A DNA stretch of 64,000 nt from Ligustrum vulgare (GCA_963555705.1 OY743171.1:21761352-21825351); one strand, 5' to 3'; positions 46,640 to 59,355 are shown, counted from the first letter of the stretch. Notes: generated from the sequence alone by a model not told the origin. A program made the numbers and translations.

Positions 46640-48395
46640 ATACCCGAAACCTCGATAAGACAATGTTGAAGAACCTCCCATCCAAAATGAGGTAATTATT
46701 CTTGAAGTACAAAATAAATAACCTCAAGAATCAATACCATTAAGGTGATCCACGAGGGAAGGAAAAAAAGCTATTTAGGATGATTTTTGTAGTATTTCTC
46801 CAAGAATGTGAGGAAAATAATGGAATGGTGTAAAATGATCTAATCAATTTTCATCAAGTCATGACAGGTCCTATCTCTCAAAAGTGGATTGATGCCATGA
46901 ATGAGGAGTATAAGTCTATGCAAGACAATAAAGTTTGAGATCTTTTCTCATTACCAGAAGGTATGAAACCCATTTTTATAAATGTATTTTTAATACTAAG
47001 AGTGATTCGAAAGGTAATGTGAAAAGATATAAGGCTCGCCTTGTAGCTAAAGACTTTGGCATGGAATTCAAAGAAACTTTCTCTTCGATTTTAACGAAAG
47101 ACTCTTTCAGGACAGTTATGACGCTTGTTGTAAATTTCTACCTTGAATTACATCAGATGGATGTTAAGACGGTGTTTCTCAATGACGACATTGATGAGAC
47201 AATTTATATGGTGTAACAAGGAAACTTTGTGTCATGAGATTCGAAGAATATGGATTGCAAATTAAATGAATCATCTATGGGCTCAAGCTTCTGATGAATG
47301 GTACTACGAATTCCATCAAGTAATTATTTTGTTTGGTTTGGAGATAAATGCTGTTGACATTTATGTGTATCACAAGTTCAATGGAGTAAGCATATCTTCT
47401 TGGTTTTATATGTTGATGACTTACTATTTGCCACTAAATGGTATAGGCATGTTGCATGAAACCAACAAATTTTTATCAAAGAATTTTGAGATGAAAGATT
47501 TTGGTGATACCACCTTTGTATTAGGGATTTCGATACACTGGGATTGCTCTCGGGGTATTCTTGGATTGTCAAAAAATGGCTATAACAATAAAGTACTTGA
47601 GAGGTTTGACGTGCAAGATTGTAAATAGGTGACATCCTTGTCGCTAAAGGAGGCAAATTTAGTCTCAACTGATACCTGAGAAATGACATTGAAGTAAAGG
47701 ATATGTATAATATTCTCTATGCATCAATTGTTGAGAATCTGATGTACACGTTTGTACATGTCCATACATAGCATTCATTGTTGAAATGCTAGGTAGATAT
47801 TTAAGCAACCCTGAAATGGATAATTGGAAATGAGCCAAAATTGTTTATGAGGAATTTGAAGAGAACAAAAGACATGCTCACATACAACATATCGGACTAG
47901 TTAGAGATCATATGGTACTCCGATTTTGATTTTACTTTATGCCAAAACAGTAGAAGATTTACATTAGGCTATATTTATCTGCTAGCTGGATGGGCTATTT
48001 CCTAGAGGAGTCCAAGCAGACACTCATAGCTTCTTCCATCATGGCAGTAGAGTTTGTAGCCTGATATGAGGCATCTAACCGTGGAATATGGCTGAGAAAT
48101 TTTGTCATTAGGTTGCGTATTCTAAAGGGCATAAAAGACAGCTAAAGCTATATTGTGACAATGACTCTACGGTACTATATTCCAACAACAATAGGTGCTC
48201 ATCTAAATCAAAGCACATTAACATAAAGTTCCTAGTTATGAAGGAAAGAGTACATAGTGGACAGATTTCCATAGAGCATTTTGGGATAAACCCCAATATT
48301 GCTGATCTGCTTACTAAGGAATTGCCACCTAAGGTCTTTCACAAGCACAATGCTCGTATAGGTGTTGTATTTCTTGGGGATATCATGTTTTAGTG
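46640..48395 (+). pseudogene. Ty1-copia reverse transcriptase/RNase H remnant
   Basis: Recognisable blocks in order: TKSDSKGNVKRYKARLVAKD then FGMEFKETFSSILTKDSFRT (46996-47120); LELHQMDVKTVFLND (47145-47190); a damaged YVDD region (FYMLMTYYL, 47405-47430); MKDFGDTTFVLGISIH (47490-47540). RNase H pieces in shifted frames include LRNFVIRL (48093) and, near 48170-48330, words corresponding to YCDNDSAVLYSNN-type and ADLLTKELPPKVF. There are many stops and frame changes. Gag, protease and integrase are gone. The non-coding tail continues to 48813, where a hAT MITE is inserted. Confidence 0.75.
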
Positions 48396-48813
48396 GGATT
48401 TTGCATTTTCGTTGCTCTATGTTTTTTGTTATGGACACATTCATGTATATGGATATTTTGTACAGAAGTAAAGTATTCAGTTACATTGTGTTTGATATTG
48501 ATCTCACTTAGGGAATAAATATGGACCAACTAGAAATAGATATGTTTGGATGGCATAACATATAATTTTCATGCTAAACTCCCACGATTGATCTATGTCA
48601 TTTGGTTGTATTGGTGTACATGACCATTGATGAATTTAGTTATACTAATTGTGACAAAGATCGGCGTGATCCTGTATCGATATAACTGATGAACGAAGTT
48701 ATTTGGAAATACCCTTAATAGTGATAACACAATTTTTTAGATCACAAGGTTGTACACATTTAACTGCTCTATTTGATTTAGATACTATTTTCTATAGGTC
48801 ATAACGGGTTATC

Positions 48814-49198
48814 TAGAAATGGTAAAAAAACCCGACCCGATGGGTACCCGATCCCAACCCACCCCGTAGGTCGGTGGGAAGAGTATGGGGGTAGGTTCCC
48901 GCGACCTCGGCGGATTGCGGGGGCGGCCGCCCCGACTCGAACTCTCCTCGAATAAATAAATTGATAAAAAAATAACGAAAAAAATAAAAATACCGAAAAA
49001 ATAAAAAAAACTAAAAAATTAAAAAAAATTAAACGAGGTGGTAAACGGGGCAACGAGGTTGACCCGCCCAGAACCCAAACTCCCCTTGACCCGAAATTCG
49101 GGGGTCCCAGGTGAGGGGGGGGGGGAATTGAAATATTTTCGCGGAGTGAGGCACGAGTTAGGGGAACCTGACCCGAACCCGGTACGTTGCCATCACTA
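48814..49198. mobile_element. hAT-type MITE
   Basis: It is flanked by GGGTTATC (48806-48813) and AGGTTATC (49199-49206), 7 of 8 identical. The left end TAGAAATGGTAAAAAAACCCG pairs with TAGTGATGGCAACGTACCGGG read inward from the right. GC-rich ends (CCCGACCCG-type words), AT-rich centre. 385 bp, non-coding. The minus-strand ORF across it is spurious. Confidence 0.75.
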
Positions 49199-49206
49199 AG
49201 GTTATC

Positions 49207-51275
49207 CACCACAGAGGGAAATGTTCGAGTTTCAAAAGAATGGACCAACGACAAAAAGACTGGACATTAAGGGAAAACCCGATATAGTTTTTGCTATATT
49301 CGAGTTTTTATCCCCTAGGTAAATCTTCAACACTTGCACATATTCCGCGTATTCCTTGATGGAATTTGGCTTTCAAGAAGGTACTAATTTAAAATTTTTA
49401 ATCTTTATTTTAGACGACAAGAATGTTATGGACTTTAATTAATTCTAATTCAATTAATTATCTATCTAAAGGTGCATAGCGAGATACCTTTAGATCTGCA
49501 ATAAAGTAGAACGATCTGGACTTTAATATATTTTTATTATGTAATATTTATTTTTTTTCTTCCTGGGAGAATTTTGGCATTGCATTTATTGTTCCTTAAC
49601 TGAGGCGCCTTCTATGCAAATATCGTGCGTGGAGCTTCTGTGCAAAAACTGGAAACATGCTTGTTATGTTAAAGAAAAAATAATCATACGGATTGGTAAC
49701 TGATTGGGAAAAAAAATATTTCTCTTTCCAGTTATTGAGAAAAAGTAAGAATAAGTAAACAGTGGTTACTCATATATTATTCTTAGATTATATTTCAAAA
49801 GTAGACTTTTTCAATTTCTTCCTGAAATAATACACTCTTCCTATTAACCTTGAGCACTTGATAAATCAAAGGAGCAAGTGTAATAAACAGGGCATAGAAA
49901 CTAGGTAAAATAAGGCTATAAATGGCCAGACTAACGAAAATAAAAAAAACATTGGGATTGCTAGTTTGGTGAATTTCATTGCTTTAAATGCCATAGACAT
50001 GCAATGGCTAAACCTGCATTCACCATGAAAGAACCACTAGCCAAATGAATGAAAATTCTTACTGTCCTCAAGGCATGAATTCAATAGTTTCAACACATAA
50101 TTTAGGTAATGGGAAAGAGAAATATACTTCAAATTGTCTGTATTCAAAATAAAAAATGTGGAAGTGTACAAAAGAAATGTGAGAAATGATTGCAGCTAGC
50201 AAAAGAAAAACAAAGGTGAGTAAGATTTTTTTTTGTTGGTAGCTGTGTTTTTAGCAGTTAAGGTGAGTAACGATCTAAGGAAGAGTTATATTACAAGAGG
50301 AATATGGAGAAAACTGTATGAGAGACTTACTAAACAGTTAAAGTAAACAATAAACCAAACTACAAGTAAGCCGAACATAAAATAGATAGAAAATCAAGTC
50401 AACAATTGGAGCCGAGGCCTGTGTTCAACACAGTGTCCTTAAAGCAATATTTATCCTCTCACCGAAGTGACTTGAGCACTTGCTTCTCAGGATACATTGA
50501 TGTAATTTGCAGCTTCACAGTCAAATTCAAACAGTGTTGGAATTAGATCACCAAGCTGACTGGAACAAGACAGGTTTTTGTTAGAATAACTGAGGGAGGA
50601 AGAGAGATTTTTTGTGTTGTGTATTGACTGTGCAGATGGTTGTTGAACATATAAGCATGAGAGGAGCCTCAACAATTACTATAGTCATTACAGGATTGAA
50701 GTACCAAAACTTCTGCTATTACACAACCTTTAATTTAATGCCCTTTGGAATAATGGTTCCAAATAGAAAAAAGAAAACGTAAAAGAAAGTTTTTAAAATG
50801 TGGCATACACTTTATGTATATATTAAGATCTAAGATAAAAAGATTACATTTATATTTTGAGAGTTTTGATTTGTTGGTCCTTCTAAACGTCTAAACTTCT
50901 ACAATATATGTACGTTAATGTAAACTGCTAACTACTTTGAATTACTGATTTACCGCCTTAGCTTCCTAACCTTCATGTGGCAACTGTTATCCATTATGTT
51001 GCATAACCTTCGCCCACTTCTTTGCATAATTGCTATCTACTTCTTTGCACCAAGTAACATCTCATGATCTTCCTCAACTGTTCATATTGTGGTAACCGCT
51101 TGTAAGTGACCAAATGGATCGTGAGATGAGTTGTGAGAACCATTTCTTTACTCGTGACTTGCTTGATCGTCCAAACACCTAGATGCTTCTGTGATCATCT
51201 AGACTCCTCCACATCGTCCTATCATTTGTAATGAGCTTTCATGTTGGGCCTTTAAATTGAGTATTTTTATGTGTC

Positions 51276-51277
<2 letters not shown>
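49207..51277. other. Gene-free region
   Basis: No gene recognised. It begins with the continuing copia-like tail and is otherwise AT-rich intergenic DNA. The ORF at 50487-50675 (minus) has no family similarity. Confidence 0.4.

Positions 51278-51338
<61 letters not shown>
51278..51338. repeat. (TC)n microsatellite
   Basis: About 60 bases of uninterrupted TC. Confidence 0.97.
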
Positions 51339-52721
51339 GGGTAGTTATTCACCTTGAATACTTATGAAATCTTCCCTATCTCAATAGAAAATTTTGCGTT
51401 ATCTTCTGATTTAAAGGAAATTTTATATTTCATTATGCTGACACTTCAACCTAACAAGCAGGATTGGCCTTGGCCTGAAAAAAAATTTCTTGAGAAAAAA
51501 ACTAAAAGGAAGAGAAAGTTTAATTTCATAAATGACAAGTAAATAAATTCTAATTTACAAGTAACATATTGAACTTGAATTTCTCAAAAGCTAAATATCA
51601 AAAAATTAACTTCACAAACCACAAATCTCAAATTAAATTAACTTCACAAGCCGTTTGAGTATGCCCGTATGGAGTATGAGCTAAAAATCAATTGAAATCA
51701 AATAATTTTGAAATTTTTTTTAGGCCAAATTATTTGAACTGAAAAGTGAGCCGACCCAAGTATTTGAACTCAATTTTTTTTTAATTTAGTGCCCCCACTG
51801 GTCCTTTAACAAATCCGTCCCTGCATGTAATCGTATAGGGCCCCTAAGATTTGAAAGTCCTTAGAAGCCTAGTCTAGTAGATAGACCAATTTTTTGAATA
51901 AAAAATCCTAATTAATTTAATAATATTTGTGGGCCAATTAATATAATAATTTTTTAGACCCACAAGGTTTTTTCAAGCACATGATTTATGTCTTTTTGTT
52001 TTCCAAGATCTGATTGTTTGAAGCAAATAGTAAGGTCAACTAGAAAAGATTGATTGAAATAGTATAATTGTTAATTTTTATCTAAAAATGTTAGAATAGT
52101 TACTTTAATTCAATTTGAACGCTTGACTGTTTACATTATTATTGTTGTAACTTCGAACGATTTTATTTAGTAATTTTTTTTAATCAATACCCCCTTCAAA
52201 ATTTCGTATATAGGCCTCAAATTTTCAGGGTTATCTTGCTAAAAAGAAGCAATTTTCTAATTAGTATGTTGAGAGTACATGAAAATACAAATCTCTGCTC
52301 CATGGTTGGAAATCGTCTAAAAGATGGTCCATGGAATCTCCGGTTGAGGTAATTTTGTGATGAGCCTCTTGATTCTCTTAAATTTTCACCCGCAAAGAGT
52401 TGGTATATAGCCCATTGGTGGTAAGAGGTGTTGAGCAAGAGAAATCTGTTTTAAGCAGTGGTGAAAGTTTGTTGAAAGAAAAGGAATACCATATAGGCAA
52501 GGAGTTGGGTATTCCTGAGGAGGATATGAACTTTGGTCATCTGTATTATGATGTTAGAAGGGACAAGATTTTGGACAATTAAATTTTGGTCATCTGTATT
52601 ATGATGTTTCTTGAAAAAATATCCTCTAGAATGAATTGGAAAAACTACCGTTACTAGTATGTACAAATTTATTTCCATTGTTCAATGCATATTTCTACTG
52701 CAGCAATGAGCCTAGAGAGAT
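51339..52721. other. Gene-free region with a possible hAT-Tip100 right end
   Basis: No gene recognised. Near 51802-51823 the plus strand reads AACAAATCCGTCCCTG. Read inward this is CAGGGACGGATTTGTT, a terminus resembling AAGGGACGAATCC at 45940. The ORF at 52400-52582 has no recognised family. Confidence 0.35.
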
Positions 52722-52724
52722 TAA

Positions 52725-53215
52725 GGGTCCGTTTGATTGGTAAGTTTTTCATGAAAAATAGAAAAGGTTCACACATTTTCCATCTTTTTACTGTTTGATT
52801 GTACATTTTTTCCATGGAAAACATTTCCATGAATATTTAATTTTCTTGCTTCTCATTGAATTTGAATTCCTACCGATTTGGTAGGAATTGGTTTTGGAAA
52901 ACCATTCACCTTGTTCGGTTTTTTTTATTGTTGTTAGTTGACTTTTTTTTCTTCTTCAGAAATTAACATTATTATTATCAAGTACAAATGTGTGAAAATT
53001 TAAAATTTTTTTGATTAAAATACCAAAATTTTGCTTTATTTCTATGAAAAATAATGTTAATCAAACAACCAAACTTGAGAAATTCTCTATTCTTTTCAAC
53101 TAGAAAATCAAACACGTTAAACTTTTAATTCCTAAAAAAATAAATTTTCAAGAATTCAATTCCACGAATTCATTTTATTTTCACCCAAATTTCACCTTCC
53201 TACCAAACGGACCCC
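52725..53215. mobile_element. Tourist-like MITE (TAA target)
   Basis: Ends GGGTCCGTTTGATTGGTAAG and, read inward from the right, GGGGTCCGTTTGGTAGGAAG. They are flanked by TAA on both sides (52722-52724 and 53216-53218), which fits a PIF/Harbinger 3-bp duplication. About 490 bp, AT-rich, no ORF. Confidence 0.7.
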
Positions 53216-53676
53216 TAACAGAAATGGCACTGAAAAGAGAGAAGTGCTTTCTAGCATCCTTTTGTGATATTGAACCCCTGGTTAAATGAGTCAGAATGAC
53301 CCTCAAATAATTGTGGATTTGCTTGGAACATTATCATTAACTTTAGATGGGCCCAACTTCTGTCTGAGTAAAAAAAGGAAATTACACCACGTCCATGTTA
53401 TTGATTTTTAATATTTTTTTATATCATATATATTGTAATTTTATAGTAAAAATTAAATATGGAAACATACACAAATTACAGGATAACAAATTTGATATTT
53501 AATTTTACTCCACCAAATTAGTCATATATCACGTTCAAATTTCCTAAGATGGAGTTTCTTCTAATCTTCATGTTCTTTCGAAATCATCTCTTCAAATTGC
53601 TTCTCCAAAAATCCTAAAATAATATCACCGATTGATCATTTAAAGATATAAACCACACTATAATCCATAGCAATAT

Positions 53677-53856
53677 CAATAATTCTAAAGAGTCATTCTT
53701 TAGAGACATTTTTAAGTGATATTGTGATATGGCGTATATTCATTGGGTGGTGAAAATAACTATTCAATCACTTACTTTTTTACCACCCAATGTATTTACG
53801 CGATGTCACAATATCACTTAAAAATGTCTCCAAAAAATGCTTTCCTAGAATTACTC
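53677..53856. mobile_element. Hairpin MITE with 9-bp TSD TAGCAATAT
   Basis: Perfect 9-bp direct repeats TAGCAATAT (53668-53676 and 53857-53865) suggest a Mutator-type insertion. The arms (ACATTTTTAAGTGATATTGTG and its inverse) fold over most of the 180 bp. Confidence 0.75.
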
Positions 53857-53865
53857 TAGCAATAT

Positions 53866-54424
53866 TCCAAATATCCATTTATTCATCATTATTGTGGCAT
53901 GGTTGAGGCTATATCTCTACATTGTTATACAACCTCGACCCCAATCAAGAACAAAAGTAATGTTGAAAACGTACCATTTTTGGCTCACCCATCTCGCCAT
54001 TCATTGACGGGTTTAATCAGGAAAAATTAAAAGCGTCGAATGTCACTAGGATCTATATAAATTCTTCACTCCGGAGAGGATTCAAAATCAATACACTTAC
54101 CCCTACAAGAGCATAACTCGTTCATTGATAATTTTGTCAGATTGGAAGGATGGGGTAGATGGGTTCCCTAACAGTCCACCCTCACCCAACCCTACAACGA
54201 ATAGAAGAATTCCCAAATGAACAATAATGGCAAGAAGCAAATAGATAATGTTGCGGTTGACTCTGGCTTCAAGAAGAAGAAATTGGTGCAATATCATACA
54301 TATAAGTTGTTATCCGTTTATATTTTTGTTAATATTACGTAGAATATTGATAGTCCTTCCATAGGATCCCATTTTATTTCTTTAATACATCACACATGAA
54401 CATCTCAAATTAGTTATCCGTAGT
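53866..54424. other. Gene-free region
   Basis: No gene recognised. The ORF at 54103-54297 (minus) is hydrophobic in part, without family similarity. Confidence 0.4.
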
Positions 54425-54896
54425 TAGTGATGGCAATGGGCCGAGCCGAGCCGGCTCGGCCCATTAAGCTCGTTGCTCGGCTCGTCTTAGCAACGAGTCG
54501 AGCTTGTGGCTCGTATTAGACGAGCCGAGCTTCGGCTCGGCTCGTTACTCGAGGGTCAAGCTCGGCTTGGCCCTTGAGCTCATGGCTCGCGAGCCGAGCC
54601 GGCTCGGCTCGCGCTCGTACATAATTTTTTTTTTTTTTTTCATTTTTTTCACTAAATTTAATATTTTATTTAAAAAAAAAAACGAGCCCACGAGCCGAGC
54701 TCGTGGGCTCGGCTCGTGGCTCGTGTTTCACGAGCCGGCCATGCAAAACGAGCCGAGCCGTGCTCGGCTCGTTTTAGAATCTACTTGTTTGGCTCGTGGA
54801 AGAGCCCATAAATTGGACGAGCCGAGCCGCTCGTGGCTCGTGATTTGACGAGTCGAGCCAACGAGCCGACGAGCGGCTCGGCCCCTTTCACCACTA
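54425..54896. mobile_element. hAT-type MITE rich in GAGCCGAGCC
   Basis: The left end TAGTGATGGCAATGGGCCGAG pairs with TAGTGGTGAAAGGGGCCGAG read inward from the right. The body is dominated by CGAGCCGAGC/GGCTCGGCTCG words around an AT-rich centre. CCGTAGT precedes the left end. At the right it recurs only after an extra CGGA, forming the palindrome ACTACGG-A-CCGTAGT. Confidence 0.7.
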
Positions 54897-55077
54897 CGGA
54901 CCGTAGTGCACCAAATTGAAGAGCTCGTCTTGCAAGCATAAAAGAATTAGCAATAAATTAATTAGAGAACCATCTTATACCCATTTTGTATGAATCATTT
55001 ATTCATCTTGCAGTACCCAATAGACAATATTTAACACTTAATAGGAAAATTCACGTTGCTATTCGAATTTTTGATTA

Positions 55078-56652
55078 GGGTTAACAGCACAAAACATCCC
55101 AACGTTTGACATGTATTGTGCAAAACGTCCCAACGTTTTGATTTTTGACGCTAAACATCCCAACCTTTACAATTTTTGGTAGAAGACATCATTTCTGTCA
55201 ATTTTAATCTCATTTCACCGTTAACTTCAAATTGAACAGTAAATGTCAAGGGCATTTTCGTCCAAAAAAAAAGCAGCCCATTCATAGTTGGGTAATTGGC
55301 ACAAAACGTCCCTACGTTTGACACTTATTGTAGAAAAACGTCCCTACGTTTATTTTTTTGGCGAATAACGTCCATACCTTTAAATTCTCTTGTTCATTAG
55401 TCCCCAAATTTTACTTTTCTTTCAATTTAGTCATTCCGTATTTTATTTAAAGGTAATTGTCTTCAAACGTGTATAACTTTTGATCTACAACTCCGAATTG
55501 CACTCCGTTTTTTGCGTTGAACTCCAAATTCAACTATCTTTCTTATGATGTATCATGTGCTCATTTATTAAACATTTCGTTTTGACTTTTGTATAGTAGA
55601 TACTTATTTTGTTAGGGCATAATTGATTGACGTAAATTGATTTCTGTAAATTTTATTGAAACAGTGAAATTTTAATTTTAGTGTGTGTTCGGCGGCCAGC
55701 GGAATTTATAAATTGGATTTATTTGACTTTGTAATCTTTTTAAGGTAAAATATTTGGTTAAAAATTGGTATGTTTAGCCCCTATTTGAGCCATGTTATAA
55801 TCTCTAATAACTTTCTGAACAACACACATTCTCTCTCTTCAAATCACTTTTTAAAAATTGGAGAAAGAAATTGTGTGTTGTTCAGAAAGTTATTAGAGAT
55901 TATAACATGGCTCAAACAGGGGCTAAACATACCAATTTTTAACCAAATATTTTACCTTAAAAAAATTACAAAGTCAAATAAATCCAATTTATAAATTCCG
56001 CTGGCCGCCGAATACACACTAAAATTAAAATTTCACTGTTTCAACAAAATTTACAGAAATCAATTTACGTCAATCAATTATGCCCTAACAAAATAAGTAT
56101 CTACTATACAAAAGTCAAAACGAAATGTTAAATAAATGAGCACATGATACATCATAAGAAAGATAGTTGAATTTGGAGTTCAACGCAAAAAACGGAGTGC
56201 AATTCGGAGTTGTAGATCAAAAGTTATACACGTTTGAAGACAATTACCTTTAAATAAAATACGGAATGACTAAATTGAAAGAAAAGTAAAATTTGGGGAC
56301 TAATGAACAAGAAAATTTAAAGGTAGGGACGTTATTCGCCAAAAAAATAAACGTAGGGACGTTATTCGCCAAAAAAATAAACGTAGGGACGTTTTTCCAC
56401 AATAAGTGTCAAACGTAGGGACGTTTTGTGCCAATTACCCAACTATGAATGGGGTGCTTTTTTTTTGGACGAAAATGCCCTTGACATTTACTGTTCAATT
56501 TGAAGTTAACGGTGAAATGGGGTTAAAATTGACAGAAATGATGTCTTCTACCAAAAATTGTAAAGGTTGGGATGTTTAGCGTCAAAAATTAAAACGTTGG
56601 GACATTTTGCACAATACATGTCAAACGTTGGGACGTTTTGTGCTATTAACCC
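55078..56652. mobile_element. Foldback (Mutator-type) element with ~750-bp inverted arms
   Basis: Perfect 9-bp direct repeats TTTTGATTA (55069-55077 and 56653-56661) bound a 1575-bp element that is almost entirely one inverted repeat. The left arm (55078 to about 55828) and the right arm (about 55873-56652) look more than 95% identical by eye, around a ~45-base loop. Ends are GGGTTAACAGCACAAAAC and its inverse. Each arm contains repeated AAAACGTCCC.ACGTTT words and a second terminus-like block (GGGTAATTGGCACAAAACG) near 55295. The right arm has one extra ~29-bp tandem unit (near 56330-56390). No ORF of substance. Confidence 0.9.
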
Positions 56653-56820
56653 TTTTGATTACATGTAGTAGTATTCAATTGACGCAATATTTTCGTTATT
56701 GGCGTGCACTATGAAAACAAATTATGTGAAAGCTATTCATTCTGCAAAATAACTCATAAAAATGCCCGAGAGAACAGTTCCGCTCTGTTGCCCACCGTGT
56801 ACAATATAACAATTTCCTAC

Positions 56821-57376
56821 TGTTGGGAAAAATTTAGAGAATCAAATACAATGAAACCAAGCCGAAGGCCCGTGAGACGCGGTTTCCTTAAATCGAATTT
56901 GCCTCCTCACCGGGGTGCAAGAGGTTTTGATCTGTGTTTGAATCCCAGGATACAATCGGTTGTCGGTTCACGCTGCACAACGTTAACCGCCTGCGAACTA
57001 GCTGTATCTTTCTCTCAATGAAATTTAGCAAAGGAAGAAACGAACAAGGTTGAAGTTGGCTGGAAAAGAAAGAGGAAATAGCTCACTGTCTGTGTTCTTC
57101 ACTGTCTTGGATGATTCAACCGAGAATGAGGCTCTCCTATTTATACTGCAAGAGGAAGAGTCTGTCCATTCTTTCAATTAATTATGTAACTGAAAAGTTG
57201 AATTCTGTCCATTCAAGTTTGTGCAACTCTTGAAATTGATGAGCTGAGAAAAACAGACGAGATCTATGGTTGGCTTTCATTCTTGAAACTAATGATATTC
57301 AGCTTTTCCATTCCAAACGGTAAACTGTAGAAATAAATTTTTCATTCTACCAAAATAATAAAATAATTTTCCAACA
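56821..57376 (-). repeat. 3' LTR of the copia element
   Basis: 556 bp. On the plus strand it reads TGTTGGGAAAAATTT...AATTTTCCAACA. On the coding (minus) strand, GCAGTATAAATAGGAGAGCC near 57145 is a TATA-type promoter. The plus-strand ORF at 56704-57021 across it is spurious. Confidence 0.85.
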
Positions 57377-57899
57377 ATCCCCCACATGAATAAAAATTTG
57401 CGGGAATTGAAGACTCAAGAGTGAAAGAGAGTAAAACGAATCAATCCTACGTAGGATAGGCAGCATTTAACTTTGAACCTTCTTTTATGAAAATCTATCG
57501 GGTATTACTAGTAAACCAGTAGATCTGATGCCTTGAACTATTTCTCCATTTGTGTAAACCAAGACAATAGACCTCACACAGGATCATTCTAGACACAGCA
57601 TAGTTCTCAAAGTTGTGTTTGTTTTAGCCATGAACACGTCATCTGGTTCTACAAGTGTTTGTTCAAGGATGTAACCTTCCCAATCCTTATAGAAGCAATC
57701 CCACTTCACACTCACATAGGTGACCTCTTAACTTAGCGCTTCACAAGAACGCTTAAGAGTCATTAAAAGCATAGCTTAACCTATATCTTCCAATCACTGT
57801 GAACACCATAAGAATGAGCAGAAGGAGAACCTTCTCAGTGATTTACATAGATATACATGGTTTAGTTGTCCCTTTGAACCTAGATCCTGGGATCTCCAT

Positions 57900-59329
57900 T
57901 CAACTAGGTTGGGTTTCCACCATGACACCTTTCAACGTCATAGGCTGCAAGCTCATTCCCCTCGATGCTTTTACAACTAGTTCTCGAGTTAACCCTTTGG
58001 TTAGCGGATCTGCAATATTATCCTTTGACTTCACATAGTTCAGAGTGATAATACCTTGTGAGAGTAGTTGTCGAATGGTATTATGTCGTCTTCGAATATG
58101 TCGAGACTTACCATTATACAAATTGCTCTGTGCCCTACCAATTGCTGATTGGTTGTCGCAATAAACGCAAATTGCAAGCACAGGCTTTGACCATCTTGGA
58201 ATATCCTCAACAAACTGGAAAAGCCACTCTGCTTCTTCAGTTGCTTTGTCCAAAGCAATAAACTCTGATTCCATTGTAGATCTTACGATGCAAGTTTGTT
58301 TGGACAATTTCTAAGAGACAGCTGCCCCACCAAGAGTGAAGAAATATCCACTAGTAGACTTCGAGTCAAACATATCTGATATCCAATTTGCATCAGCATA
58401 CCCTTCGATTACTGCAGGGTATCTAGAATAATGCAGTCCAAAATCACGAGTGTACCTTAAATAATGTAACACCTTGAAAATGGCTTTCCAGTGGATAGCA
58501 CGTAAGTTACTTGTGTATCGACTCAATCTGCTAACTGAGTATGCTATAATCGATCTCGTACAAGTCATTAAATACATTAAACTCCCAATTATCCGAGAAT
58601 ATTCTAACTGTGACACACCATCGCTAGTATTCTTGGATAAGTGGAGACTCAAATCCACTGGAGTCCTGGCCACAGTGGTATCTAACTTGTTGAACTTGTC
58701 TAGTATCTTATCAATGTAATGAGATTGAGATAACACAAGTCCATTCGGAGTTCGGGTAATTTTTACTTCAAAAATGACATCCGTGAGACCCATATCTTTC
58801 ATGTCAAACTTTGAGTTTATCATATTCTTAGTGGCTTTGATAATTTTATCTGAGCTACCAACAATGAGCATGTCATCAACATATAGACACAATATGACAT
58901 ATCCATCATTAGCGTCCTTAACATATACAAACTTGTCGCACTCATTGATTCTAAAGCCAGTAGAAGGCATAGCATTATCAAACTTCTCATGTCATTGCTT
59001 CGGTGCTTGCTTTAAACCATAAAGCGATTTAACCAGTTTACAGACTTTCCTTTTTTGACCCGGAGCCAAAAACCCCTCTGGTTGCTCCATGTAGATTTCT
59101 TCATTCAAATTTTCCATTTAGGAAAGCTTTTTTTTACATTTATTTGATGTATTTCCAGATTTCGCAAGGCTGCAATTGCAATTATCATCCAAATTGACAC
59201 AGGAGAATATGTATCAAAATAATCTAAGCCTTCCATTTGCTTATAACCTTTGATTACTAGCCGAGCTTTATATTTATCAACGGATCCATCCTCTTTCATC
59301 TTCTTCTTGAAGATCCATATGTAGCCCAA
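57900..59329 (-). pseudogene. Copia reverse transcriptase and RNase H
   Basis: Frame pieces on the minus strand: 59329-59105 (KYKARLVIKGYKQMEGLDYF, then DTYSPVS, the RT start, then a frame break), 58970-58311 ([20 protein letters not shown] with the catalytic YVDD, and [14 protein letters not shown]), and 58307-57900 (RNase H: STMESEFIALDKATEEAEWL, VYCDNQSAIGRAQ, KDNIADPLTKGL). The RNase H Glu and the D-N-Q-S-A motif are present. Breaks near 59105-58970 and a stop at 58310 prevent a continuous product. The relatively good preservation suggests a fairly recent insertion. Confidence 0.85.
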
Positions 59330-59355
59330 ATGCTTACAGCCTTGTGGAAGATCAA

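Noticed and set aside
48799..49254. 151-codon minus-strand ORF
   Set aside because: It spans a hAT MITE with GC-rich ends; not conserved coding sequence.
54504..54848. 114-codon ORF rich in Arg/Glu/Pro
   Set aside because: Produced by the GAGCCGAGC repeats of a hAT MITE.
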